A stretch of 12,346 bases of DNA. It comes from JACNLN01 sp964626495. Its GTDB lineage: Bacteria > Fidelibacterota > Marinisomatia > Marinisomatales > CAZVFT01. Position numbers and translations under genes: made by a program. This document shows positions 1-6,295 of the stretch, piece after piece. The DNA lies in contig CAZVFT010000072.1 in NCBI GenBank assembly GCA_964626495.1, forward strand, positions 1-12,346. The letters run 5' to 3'. Each line of letters starts with the position of its first letter. The stretch's first letter is position 1. The notes under the pieces were generated by a model. It was not told the DNA's origin. It made no database searches and worked only from the letters and a program-made list of their open reading frames with translations.

Positions 1-127
1 GCTGTGCCTGTTCGGCCTTTGACGGATCATTCAGGTACGGGATATTGTGAAGAACTAAAAATTGATACAATTGCTTATCCGTTTTTGGCATCAAATCCGT
101 TGGTGTATAATTTTCAGTTTCAGTCAT
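1..127 (-). CDS. hypothetical protein, N-terminal part only
   Basis: Minus-strand reading frame starting with ATG at 127 and running open off the left edge of the window, giving 42 residues that begin MTETENYTPTDLMPKTDKQ and then read LYQFLVLHNIPYLNDPSK. There is no signal peptide or membrane segment in the visible part, which is polar and soluble-looking. The start lies five bases after the stop codon of the upstream YwiC-like gene, so the two are probably one transcript. No convincing Shine-Dalgarno sequence precedes the ATG, which suggests translational coupling. I do not recognise the family, and most of the protein is outside the window. Confidence 0.6.
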   Translation of the reverse strand, partial: MTETENYTPTDLMPKTDKQLYQFLVLHNIPYLNDPSKAEQAQ

Positions 128-132
128 ATCGG

Positions 133-990
133 TTATACGGTATAGTGAAATCCTGCTAATGAAAAAATAAGAAACACGATAGAATGTATCAGTTCAATAA
201 AACCAAACCGGTTGATTTTTAGCGATTTTCTGTCCTGCCACTGAATTGTACCGACAATCACTTTTATAAAAAACGGTACATACGCCAGAAAGAAAAACCA
301 GGAATAGCCACGAATGAGTGTCACAATCAGAACGTAAATGAGAACGAGGAAACTATAACTTATCACTGGAATCCCCGCTTTGATCTTTCCCTTTAACTCA
401 GGTTCTGGAAGTTTCGGTTGTACACGTAATTTCAGTTTGACATAAAAGATAGAACCCGTAAAGTAGAGAAAGTTGATCATCCAGAGAACCCAACCCCTTG
501 CATCCAGCGTTCCGTGAAGAAACAGATAGAGTGTTGGTGCGGAAGCTGTCAATCCAAATACACCCACAATCTCCCCGGGAATGGACATATGTTCTTTATT
601 CATTGTAAGCCAGAGATGAATCAGAAATGTCGCCCCAACAATTCCCCCAAATATCATGGCGATCCACTGTCTGAACCAGATGAAGAGAACTCCTGCGATG
701 ACAAATCCTGACCCTCCAAGAAGTATCACCCAAAACAGAGAGGTTCTTTCGATTTTTCGTTGATAACGAAAACGTCTTAAGAAACGGATAGCGGGTTGGT
801 GAGAAAGAAAAATAAGGATAAACGCCAGAATCAGGAAGAGAGAAGACCACCGCCATCGTTCTGCAAGTGTCGCTGCCATAATTGCAGGAACCAAAAACAT
901 CGCCCAGGCACCATACTGTCTTGGTACTGGAAATGATTCTAAATAGTTTTTCATCGCAAATGAATTTACAAAAAATTGAAAATAGTTCAT
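133..990 (-). CDS. YwiC-like integral membrane protein
   Basis: A 285-residue hydrophobic protein with about eight to nine predicted membrane helices (roughly residues 27-43, 47-63, 84-106, 109-128, 138-158, 165-185, 210-230, 233-250 and 263-282). The N-terminal signature PRQYGAWAMFLVP (residues 23-35) matches the P-x-(H/Y)-GAWAM motif that opens YwiC-like proteins, a family without a biochemical function that I know of. Length is in the expected range. An alternative start at residue 13 (position 954, MKNYLESF) is equally plausible, because neither ATG has a good ribosome site and the family motif begins only at residue 23. It is followed five bases later by the partial gene at the left edge, and it is transcribed away from the sirtuin gene across a 440-base gap. 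Confidence 0.8.
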   Translation of the reverse strand: MNYFQFFVNSFAMKNYLESFPVPRQYGAWAMFLVPAIMAATLAERWRWSSLFLILAFILIFLSHQPAIRFLRRFRYQRKIERTSLFWVILLGGSGFVIAGVLFIWFRQWIAMIFGGIVGATFLIHLWLTMNKEHMSIPGEIVGVFGLTASAPTLYLFLHGTLDARGWVLWMINFLYFTGSIFYVKLKLRVQPKLPEPELKGKIKAGIPVISYSFLVLIYVLIVTLIRGYSWFFFLAYVPFFIKVIVGTIQWQDRKSLKINRFGFIELIHSIVFLIFSLAGFHYTV

Positions 991-1208
991 ATTAAGGACT
1001 CGTCAATTCAAGACTTCCCCCAAATACAGTTTATTTATTTGTTTCATCACACATTATTGTTGGTAATATTATTTGCAAATAGCCTCCCCTCCGTCAGTCG
1101 CTGGACAGGCCCGGAAAGTCCAGACCACCCCTCAGTCGGGAGCATGACTGGTTGCATACCCCCAGCCAGTCTACGGGTAGGCGATCCGGCCATCGGCGGA
1201 ATCACCGA

Positions 1209-1349
1209 TGGTTATGGTTACTGGTTATTTGTAAATGGTGAGTACCACTTGCTACTCTACCCCCGGTGAAATATGCTCATTCTTCGCATTTCACAGAGCA
1301 GGCCCGCCTGACATCTGTCGGGCAGGTACTCACCAGATAACATTCACCA
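1209..1349. repeat. inverted heptad repeat (TGGTNAN family)
   Basis: Positions 1209-1242 read as five units of roughly seven bases (TGGTTA, TGGTTAC, TGGTTAT, TTGTAAA, TGGTGAG). Positions 1329-1349 contain the same unit in reverse orientation (CTCACCA, GATAACA, TTCACCA). The inner ends form a perfect 11-base inverted repeat, TGGTGAGTACC at 1236-1246 against GGTACTCACCA at 1325-1335. The same heptad family occurs at 2676-2745 and 12241-12309 in this window. Confidence 0.65.
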
Positions 1350-1413
1350 AATTCCCTTCCAGATCGTCAATTACATTGATAAATTTTATCCAATCACGTA
1401 AACTTTACCTCGG

Positions 1414-1422
1414 TATACTGGA
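1414..1422 (+). promoter_or_regulatory. candidate -10 element and weak ribosome site before cobB
   Basis: TATACT at 1414-1419 resembles a sigma-70 -10 box. GGA at 1420-1422 is the only Shine-Dalgarno-like stretch before the ATG at 1431. If the box were used, the transcript would start almost at the start codon. No good -35 box lies 16-18 bases upstream, so this is a weak candidate. Confidence 0.2.
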
Positions 1423-1430
1423 TTAGAATT

Positions 1431-2147
1431 ATGAAATCAACACAAAAATTGCGTCCTGAGGATTACATCTCCATCGTCTTTTTCACCGGTGCCGGGATGT
1501 CAGCAGAAAGTGGTGTTCCCACATATCGAGGAAGAGGAGGTATCTGGCACAAATATCGCTGGGAGGAATATGCCTGTCAGGAAGCATTTGATCGGGATCC
1601 CGAAAAGGTACTCAAATTTCACGAGAAACGGCGTAAAGTTCTCTTCGATTGTCAGCCCCATGCAGGTCATCACGTTATTGCTGAAATAGAAAAACGTCAT
1701 CCTCAGGTAACCATTGTCACTCAAAATATTGATGGAATGCACCAGAGAGCCGGATCTGAAAAGGTAATTGAACTGCACGGTTCCGCCTGGCGCTTACGGT
1801 GCACAGAATGCGATCTTGTGACGCAGGATTTCAACAAATCATATAAAAGTTACAAATGTGAGTGCGGTACCTGGCTCAGGCCGGATATCATATGGTTTGG
1901 TGATATGCTCAATGAAAATGTCATCAACAAGGCGACAAAAGCAATCGGGAATTGCGATCTGTTCATCAGTGTCGGGACATCCGGGGCTGTCTGGCCGGCA
2001 GCTGGATTCCCGCAACTGGCAAAAAGCAACGAAGCCTTGTGTCTTGAAATCAATCCAGAATTATCCGAGATGTCATATCTCTACGATGAGCTTATCCGTG
2101 GAAAAGCAGGCAATATTTTACCTGAATTGTTTGAGAAAATTGAATAA
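1431..2147 (+). CDS. cobB: Sir2-family NAD-dependent protein deacylase
   Basis: A 238-residue sirtuin, normal length for the short bacterial CobB class. Such enzymes remove acyl groups from lysines using NAD+ and release nicotinamide and O-acyl-ADP-ribose in the cytosol. Visible landmarks are GAGMSAESG (20-28) and TYRG (31-34) for NAD binding, TQNID (97-101), the catalytic His116 in ELHGS, a zinc site formed by Cys124 and Cys127 plus Cys143 and Cys145 (second pair CxC), RPDIIWFGD (150-158), GTS (182-184) and EINP (206-209). In SIRT5 and E. coli CobB a Tyr-x-x-Arg motif selects succinyl and malonyl groups. Here the equivalent reads His64-x-x-Arg67 (FHEKRR), so Arg is kept and Tyr is replaced. 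It is followed after 70 bases by a cupin gene on the same strand. Despite its name, cobB here is unrelated to the cobalamin gene at 11704. Confidence 0.93.
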   Translation: MKSTQKLRPEDYISIVFFTGAGMSAESGVPTYRGRGGIWHKYRWEEYACQEAFDRDPEKVLKFHEKRRKVLFDCQPHAGHHVIAEIEKRHPQVTIVTQNIDGMHQRAGSEKVIELHGSAWRLRCTECDLVTQDFNKSYKSYKCECGTWLRPDIIWFGDMLNENVINKATKAIGNCDLFISVGTSGAVWPAAGFPQLAKSNEALCLEINPELSEMSYLYDELIRGKAGNILPELFEKIE

Positions 2148-2217
2148 CAGGAAATGCGGAATCGGGACGATTGTGTGGATTCAATATTATCAACATCATT
2201 AAACAAAGGAACAGAAA

Positions 2218-2535
2218 ATGAACGATTTATATCAAACCCAGAATATTGAACAACTCATTGATTATCAGGACGACTCGGTGGTCAGTAAAACGCTCATCAA
2301 AAAGGATACCGGTACGGTCACTTTGTTTGCATTTGATAAAGGGCAGGGATTATCCGAACATACCGCTCCGTTTGACGCCTTGGTGCAAATTCTGGATGGT
2401 GAAGCGGATATCACAATTTCAGCAACACCTCATCGTGTTAAATCCGGTGAAATGATTATTATGCAAGCAAACGAACAGCACGCCCTGAAAGCCGTTGAAA
2501 AATTTAAAATGATGCTGGTGATGATACGAGATTAA
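2218..2535 (+). CDS. small cupin-domain protein
   Basis: A 105-residue single-domain cupin. Motif 1 is recognisable as G-x3-EHTAPFDALVQILDGE (residues 44-62) with one histidine, His48, where the classical motif has HxH. Motif 2 is GEMIIMQANEQHAL (77-90), with His88. This reduced ligand set is common in small stand-alone cupins of this type, so metal binding is possible but not assured. The start is well supported by AAAGGA at 2205-2210, seven bases before the ATG. It lies 70 bases downstream of the sirtuin and is probably co-transcribed with it. The substrate cannot be told from the sequence. Confidence 0.88.
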   Translation: MNDLYQTQNIEQLIDYQDDSVVSKTLIKKDTGTVTLFAFDKGQGLSEHTAPFDALVQILDGEADITISATPHRVKSGEMIIMQANEQHALKAVEKFKMMLVMIRD

Positions 2536-2675
2536 ATTGGGGGGGTTGAAGAATTTCACCGTAGAGAGTGCAAAGAATTCGCCCGAGGATATAAAAAGTT
2601 TGGATAGGTTTATGAGAGTAATAGGTCTTGAGGTTGCGTCATTCCTACCCTCCTCCTGTGCGAAGCCGAAAGGCA

Positions 2676-2745
2676 GGGTAAATGGTGACTGGTGAGTGGT
2701 GAGCGGTAGCTGGTGAATAGTAAATGGTGAGTGGTGAGCAGTGAG
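2676..2745. repeat. ten-unit heptanucleotide tandem repeat
   Basis: Seventy bases divide exactly into ten units of seven: GGGTAAA, TGGTGAC, TGGTGAG, TGGTGAG, CGGTAGC, TGGTGAA, TAGTAAA, TGGTGAG, TGGTGAG, CAGTGAG. The consensus is TGGTGAG and phase is kept throughout without indels. Related units occur at 1209-1349 and 12241-12309. The units are too short and lack unique spacers, so this is not a CRISPR array. Confidence 0.8.
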
Positions 2746-2751
2746 TTTTAA

Positions 2752-2783
2752 CCGTCACTGATCCCGGAACGGGTCGGTGACGG
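2752..2783. repeat. near-perfect palindromic element
   Basis: The left arm CCGTCACTGATCCCG (2752-2766) pairs with CGGGTCGGTGACGG (2770-2783) across a three-base GAA loop, with one bulged T and one T-G wobble. No T-tract follows, so a terminator role is unlikely. A related sequence occurs in reverse orientation at 2829-2841 (GGATCACCGACGG), and again at 1198-1211 with one added base and base changes. It resembles a REP-like palindrome. Confidence 0.6.
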
Positions 2784-2842
2784 TGGGTGATACAAGTGGA
2801 CACCGTCAGCGACCAACGCTGAAGCGCCGGATCACCGACGGC

Positions 2843-2874
2843 TACGTATTTACATAATTACGTAATTACGTTTT
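2843..2874. repeat. four-unit octamer repeat TACGTAAT
   Basis: Positions 2843-2874 divide into TACGTATT, TACATAAT, TACGTAAT and TACGTTTT. The array contains the perfect 14-base palindrome TAATTACGTAATTA at 2855-2868. It closes the repeat mosaic upstream of the nqr leader. Confidence 0.65.
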
Positions 2875-2990
2875 AAAAAGGGTAAAATCCGTAAAACAGA
2901 TTTCAGGCTACTGACGGATCATTGATGAACCTTCAACTTTTCATGGATTTTTCCTTTATTTCATCATAAACTTCCCCTCAATTTATTGTC

Positions 2991-2999
2991 TGATAAGAT
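2991..2999 (+). promoter_or_regulatory. candidate extended -10 promoter for nqr operon
   Basis: TGATAAGAT at 2991-2999 fits an extended -10 element (TG-N-TAAGAT), in the AT-rich stretch about 70 bases before nqrA. No convincing -35 box is present at the standard distance, which extended -10 promoters can tolerate. No other candidate in the gap looks better, but the call rests on sequence appearance alone. Confidence 0.25.
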
Positions 3000-3067
3000 G
3001 GTAAAAAGCGGTGATGATATTCCAAACTAACAGTTCGTCCGACTGATAATAATGATCGTAACGCATA

Positions 3068-4420
3068 ATGGCTAACATTCGAATCAAAAAAGGTCACAAT
3101 ATCCGAATTACCGGAGAGCCAAAGAGAGAAATTCTTAAAGCCTCAACTTCAAAATACGTTGCGATTCGACCGGTCGATTTTCGTAATATCAAACCAAAAC
3201 TTTATGTAAAAGAAGGGGATACTGTTCAAATTGGTTCCCCTTTGTTTTTTGATAAAAAAAATCCCACCGTAAAATGGGCTTCACCCGGTTGTGGAACTAT
3301 TTCAGAAATCAAATACGGACCACGACGAGTAATCGAACAAATTGTGGTTCAACTGGATTCGCAAGAGGAAGCTGTGACTCATACCGCATATGCGTCAGAT
3401 GAGATACTATCTCTTAATCGCGAAAAAATCAAGGAATCCATTCAACAGGGAAATCTCTGGCCCCTTATTCGCCAGCGCCCTTTTAATAAAATTGCTAATC
3501 CTGAAGACACCCCCCGGGATATCTTCATTTCAGGAATAAATACCGCTCCCCTCACCGTCGATCTTGATATAGCACTTTCTGATAAACAGGTTTCATTCCA
3601 GGCAGGAATAAATATTCTTCGTCAACTTACTTCTGGTAGTGTTCACCTGACCATAGGAAAAAATTCCACGTGTGAAACGTTTACTGCATTACAGAATGTT
3701 GAACTCCATCGCATTACTGGTTCTCATCCAGCAGGAAATGTCGGTATCCAGATTCATCACATCCGTCCCCTCAAACCCGGAGATATGGTATGGACAGTTC
3801 AGGCACAGCATGTTGTTACCCTCGGCAATTTCTTCCTGACAGGTAAATTTGATCCAACCATACTTATCTCTGTGGGCGGTCCTTCCATTGAAAATCCCAT
3901 TCATCTGAAAACACGAATTGGAGTTCAGCTTGAAACCATTTTGAAACATAATGTTGTGGGGAAAAACAACCGGATCGTATCAGGAAATCCGCTCATCGGA
4001 ACCGAAACTGAACTGGACGGATTTTTGGGATATTACAATACTACAGTTTCTGTCATCCCTGAAGGAAGGGAAAGGAAATTCCTCGGTATGCTGGCTCCCG
4101 GTTCCAGTAAAAGCCAGTACAGTCTTTCCAAGACATTTTTTGGCGCTAAAAACAGGAAATTCCCATTTACCACATTGCAAAATGGCAGCATTCGTGCCAT
4201 CGTTCCTATCGGCGCCTGGGAAAGTGTCCTGCCTATGAATATTCTTCCCAACCCACTTTACCGTGCCATTCTTGCCCGGGATATTGATGAAATGGAACAA
4301 TTAGGTATCATAGAGTGTGATGAGGAAGATTTTGCTTTATGTACTTTTGCCTGTCCAAGTAAAATTGATGTAGGTGCTGTTATTCGCCAGGGACTTGAAC
4401 TAATGGAGAAGGAAGGGTAA
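3068..4420 (+). CDS. nqrA: Na+-translocating NADH:quinone reductase subunit A
   Basis: A 450-residue protein, the family's usual length. NqrA is the peripheral cytoplasmic subunit of Na+-NQR, related to RnfC but without its iron-sulfur clusters, and is implicated in quinone binding. The N-terminus, IRIKKGHNIRITGEP (residues 4-18), is the standard NqrA opening. A biotinyl/barrel-sandwich-like segment follows (VKEGDTVQIGSPLF, 47-60; SPGCGTI, 72-78). The C-terminus is equally typical: ECDEEDFALCTFACPSK, then a short helix ending in MEKEG. It is the first gene of the operon. No Shine-Dalgarno sequence is visible before the ATG at 3068, but no alternative start fits the conserved N-terminus. nqrB begins five bases after the stop codon. 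Confidence 0.97.
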   Translation: MANIRIKKGHNIRITGEPKREILKASTSKYVAIRPVDFRNIKPKLYVKEGDTVQIGSPLFFDKKNPTVKWASPGCGTISEIKYGPRRVIEQIVVQLDSQEEAVTHTAYASDEILSLNREKIKESIQQGNLWPLIRQRPFNKIANPEDTPRDIFISGINTAPLTVDLDIALSDKQVSFQAGINILRQLTSGSVHLTIGKNSTCETFTALQNVELHRITGSHPAGNVGIQIHHIRPLKPGDMVWTVQAQHVVTLGNFFLTGKFDPTILISVGGPSIENPIHLKTRIGVQLETILKHNVVGKNNRIVSGNPLIGTETELDGFLGYYNTTVSVIPEGRERKFLGMLAPGSSKSQYSLSKTFFGAKNRKFPFTTLQNGSIRAIVPIGAWESVLPMNILPNPLYRAILARDIDEMEQLGIIECDEEDFALCTFACPSKIDVGAVIRQGLELMEKEG

Positions 4421-4425
4421 TTCTG

Positions 4426-5601
4426 ATGAAATGGTTACGTAACCTTCTTGATTCCGTTGGAGGCCAGTTTGAAAAACGGAAAACGTTAAAGAAGTTCTGG
4501 CCAATTTATGAAGCAGCAGATAACATCCTTTATACCCCGGACATCACAACGGAATCTGCTCCCCATATTCGGGATAGTCTCGATATGAAACGAGTGATGA
4601 TTCTTGTCGTGATCGCCCTGGTCCCGTGCTACATCTTTGGTATACTGAATCTCGGATTTCAAGCCTTTCTTGCGGCAGGTGTTACCAGAACTTGGTCACA
4701 AATTTTTTGGTTTGGATTAAAGGTCATTGCCCCAATAATTCTGATTACATTTATTGCAGGAGCTGTTTGGGAAATCCTGTTTGCGGTGGTACGAAGGCAT
4801 GAAATCAATGAAGGATTCCTGGTGACCTGCGCCCTGATTCCCCTGATCGTGCCCCCTGAAATTCCGCTCTGGCAGGTTTTTGTTGCTACTTCATTTGGAA
4901 TTGTTATCGGAAAGGAAATATTTGGCGGAGTGGGGATGAATATTTTCAATCCCGCTCTGGTTGCTCGAGCATTCCTCTTTTTTGCCTACCCCGCTTCAAT
5001 TTCTGGAGATCGGGTCTGGATTTCAGCCACCGACGGATATTCCGGCGCTACCGCCTTAGCTGTCTCAACCTCCGAATCCGCTGAGAACGCTGTGACACTG
5101 CTAAACCAATTCCAGCAATTTGATTATTCCTGGTGGAATATGTTCTGGGGATGGATTCCGGGATCTATCGGCGAAACCAGCACTGCAATGATCCTTATCG
5201 GTGCCATTATCCTAATGTATACAAAAATTGGATCCTGGCGCATTATGACAGGCTCTGTGATTGGACTTGTCTTGACAGCATTACTAACCAATCTATTTTC
5301 GCCATTATCCACCAATACCATGCTGACTCTACCCCCACACTATCATCTAGTCATGGGTGGCTTTTTATTTGGTACAGTGTTTATGGCCACTGACCCGGTA
5401 TCAGCGGCACAGACCAATCGTGGAAGATGGATTTATGGTTTTATGATTGGATTTCTAACGGTGATTATCCGCTCCATCAATCCGGCTTATCCCGAGGGAA
5501 CAATGCTGGCAATTTTATTGATGAATGCCTTTGCTCCACTGATTGATTACTTCGTCGTCCAGACAAACATAAAAAAACGATTGGCACGGTATGCGCAGTA
5601 A
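4426..5601 (+). CDS. nqrB: Na+-translocating NADH:quinone reductase subunit B
   Basis: A 391-residue integral membrane subunit with about ten helices, part of the Na+ pathway and carrier of riboflavin and a covalently bound FMN. The flavinylation motif S-G-A-T is present at residues 206-209 (DGYSGATAL), making Thr209 the predicted FMN attachment site, the target of ApbE encoded downstream. Other family landmarks are the cytosolic N-terminus with RDSLDMKR (49-56), GGVGMNIFNPALVARAF (167-183) and FMATDPVSAAQT (319-330). A strong ribosome site, GGAAGGG at 4411-4417, overlaps the end of nqrA and sits eight bases before the ATG. The 3' end overlaps nqrC by 11 bases. Confidence 0.97.
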   Translation: MKWLRNLLDSVGGQFEKRKTLKKFWPIYEAADNILYTPDITTESAPHIRDSLDMKRVMILVVIALVPCYIFGILNLGFQAFLAAGVTRTWSQIFWFGLKVIAPIILITFIAGAVWEILFAVVRRHEINEGFLVTCALIPLIVPPEIPLWQVFVATSFGIVIGKEIFGGVGMNIFNPALVARAFLFFAYPASISGDRVWISATDGYSGATALAVSTSESAENAVTLLNQFQQFDYSWWNMFWGWIPGSIGETSTAMILIGAIILMYTKIGSWRIMTGSVIGLVLTALLTNLFSPLSTNTMLTLPPHYHLVMGGFLFGTVFMATDPVSAAQTNRGRWIYGFMIGFLTVIIRSINPAYPEGTMLAILLMNAFAPLIDYFVVQTNIKKRLARYAQ

Positions 5602-6292
5602 TACCTACACATTGCTCTTTATGAGTACCATCACAATTGTGCTGGGATTTTTACTCTCCATAGCTGCTACTTCCCTGAAGGTCCGACAGGAACAAAATGT
5701 GGAGAATGATATCAAAAAAAATATTCTCAAATGCCTTAATATTCCAGAAGAAAGAGACCAAAAACTGTCAGCTGATGTTATTCAAAATCTTTTCACAGAA
5801 AACATTACCGGTATCGTGGTGGATTACTCGGGAAACACTCTCAAGGAATTGGAAAGAGGAGAACTGGCACCGAAACAGAAGGATCAATTACCCATTTATA
5901 CTTACAAGGTTAATGCCACAATTAGGGGTTATGCTATCCCCATTTCTGGCAAGGGATTATGGTCAACGATTTACGGCTATCTGGCTTTGGAACCTGATGG
6001 TAACTCTATAAGGGGAATTACCTTTTATCAACATGGAGAAACACCGGGTCTTGGTGGAGAAATTGAGAAGGAGTGGTTCACCTCAAATTTTGTTGGGAAA
6101 CAAATTGCAGATATGAGAGGAAATCTAATCGGTATTGAAGTGGCAAAAGGTAAAGCAGATCCCGGTGATCCCCACCAAGTTGACGGAATCTCTGGATCTA
6201 CCCTGACCTGTAAAGGGTTAACTCACTTTTTGAAGGAAGATCTCGAACGGTACTATCCATTTTTTAATTCTATTCGGGGGATGACAGAATAA
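5591..6292 (+). CDS. nqrC: Na+-translocating NADH:quinone reductase subunit C
   Basis: A 233-residue subunit with one N-terminal membrane helix (about residues 8-29) and a periplasmic FMN-binding domain. The conserved GETPGLGGEIE segment is at 149-159. The flavinylation motif appears as DGISGSTLT (198-206), so Thr204 is the predicted FMN site. The third position of the motif is Ser rather than Ala, a substitution tolerated in this family. The helix plus FMN-domain layout matches known NqrC proteins. The ATG lies inside the last codons of nqrB (11-base overlap) without its own ribosome site, indicating translational coupling. nqrD follows after three bases. Confidence 0.96.
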   Translation: MRSNTYTLLFMSTITIVLGFLLSIAATSLKVRQEQNVENDIKKNILKCLNIPEERDQKLSADVIQNLFTENITGIVVDYSGNTLKELERGELAPKQKDQLPIYTYKVNATIRGYAIPISGKGLWSTIYGYLALEPDGNSIRGITFYQHGETPGLGGEIEKEWFTSNFVGKQIADMRGNLIGIEVAKGKADPGDPHQVDGISGSTLTCKGLTHFLKEDLERYYPFFNSIRGMTE

Positions 6293-6295
6293 ATT

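Larger units (their letters stand above)
991..1430. other. non-coding interval with consecutive hairpins
   Basis: This 440-base gap between the divergent YwiC-like and sirtuin genes has no credible gene. It holds a run of inverted repeats. CTGGAC at 1101-1106 pairs with GTCCAG at 1118-1123. GACTGGTTG at 1146-1154 pairs with 1163-1171, with one G-T wobble. CCATCGG at 1190-1196 pairs perfectly with CCGATGG at 1205-1211. GTGAAATATGC at 1266-1276 pairs with GCATTTCAC at 1286-1294 with a two-base bulge. CCTGACA at 1307-1313 pairs with TGTCGGG at 1316-1322. No T-tract follows any of them, so they are not obvious terminators. The base composition is noticeably more GC-rich than the flanking genes. 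Reading frames across it (976-1269, 1235-1426) look random. Confidence 0.6.
2536..3067. other. non-coding repeat-rich interval upstream of nqrA
   Basis: A 532-base gap without a credible gene. It begins with a run of seven G at 2539-2545, just after the cupin stop codon. It continues with a stretch (about 2552-2600) that looks like a degenerate AGAG-rich repeat, then a TACCCT/AGGGTA inverted pair (2646-2651 and 2675-2680), heptad repeats, a long hairpin and octamer repeats (separate entries). The last 190 bases, 2876-3067, are AT-rich, repeat-free, and the likely promoter and leader of the nqr operon. Confidence 0.6.

Noticed and set aside
20..31. TGACGGATCATT occurs at 20-31 and again at 2912-2923
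   Set aside because: A few 12-base matches are expected by chance in a window of this size, and one copy lies in a coding region.
976..1426. Two overlapping plus-strand reading frames (976-1269 and 1235-1426) in the gap before the sirtuin gene
   Set aside because: Their translations show no domain, signal or family resemblance, they run through hairpins and heptad repeats, and they lack ribosome sites.
2539..2545. Run of seven G directly after the cupin stop codon
   Set aside because: It is outside the gene and changes no reading frame. It could be a sequencing-sensitive homopolymer, and no function is evident.
2612..2695. Short frame beginning MRVIGLEVASF after an AGAG-rich stretch, reminiscent of the start of a GxxExxY-type protein
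   Set aside because: It stops after 27 codons inside the heptad array. The resemblance rests on a few residues and cannot support even a pseudogene call.
2676..2874. Possible CRISPR array in the repeat-rich gap
   Set aside because: The units are seven or eight bases long and directly adjacent, with no unique spacers and no cas genes nearby.
3689..5321. Several antisense frames of 65-106 codons inside nqrA and nqrB
   Set aside because: They are shadows of strongly conserved genes, with no ribosome sites or recognisable protein features.
6192..6203. Ser instead of Ala in the NqrC flavinylation motif (SGST)
   Set aside because: The third position of the motif varies among NqrC and other ApbE targets, and the modified Thr is present, so no loss of function is implied.
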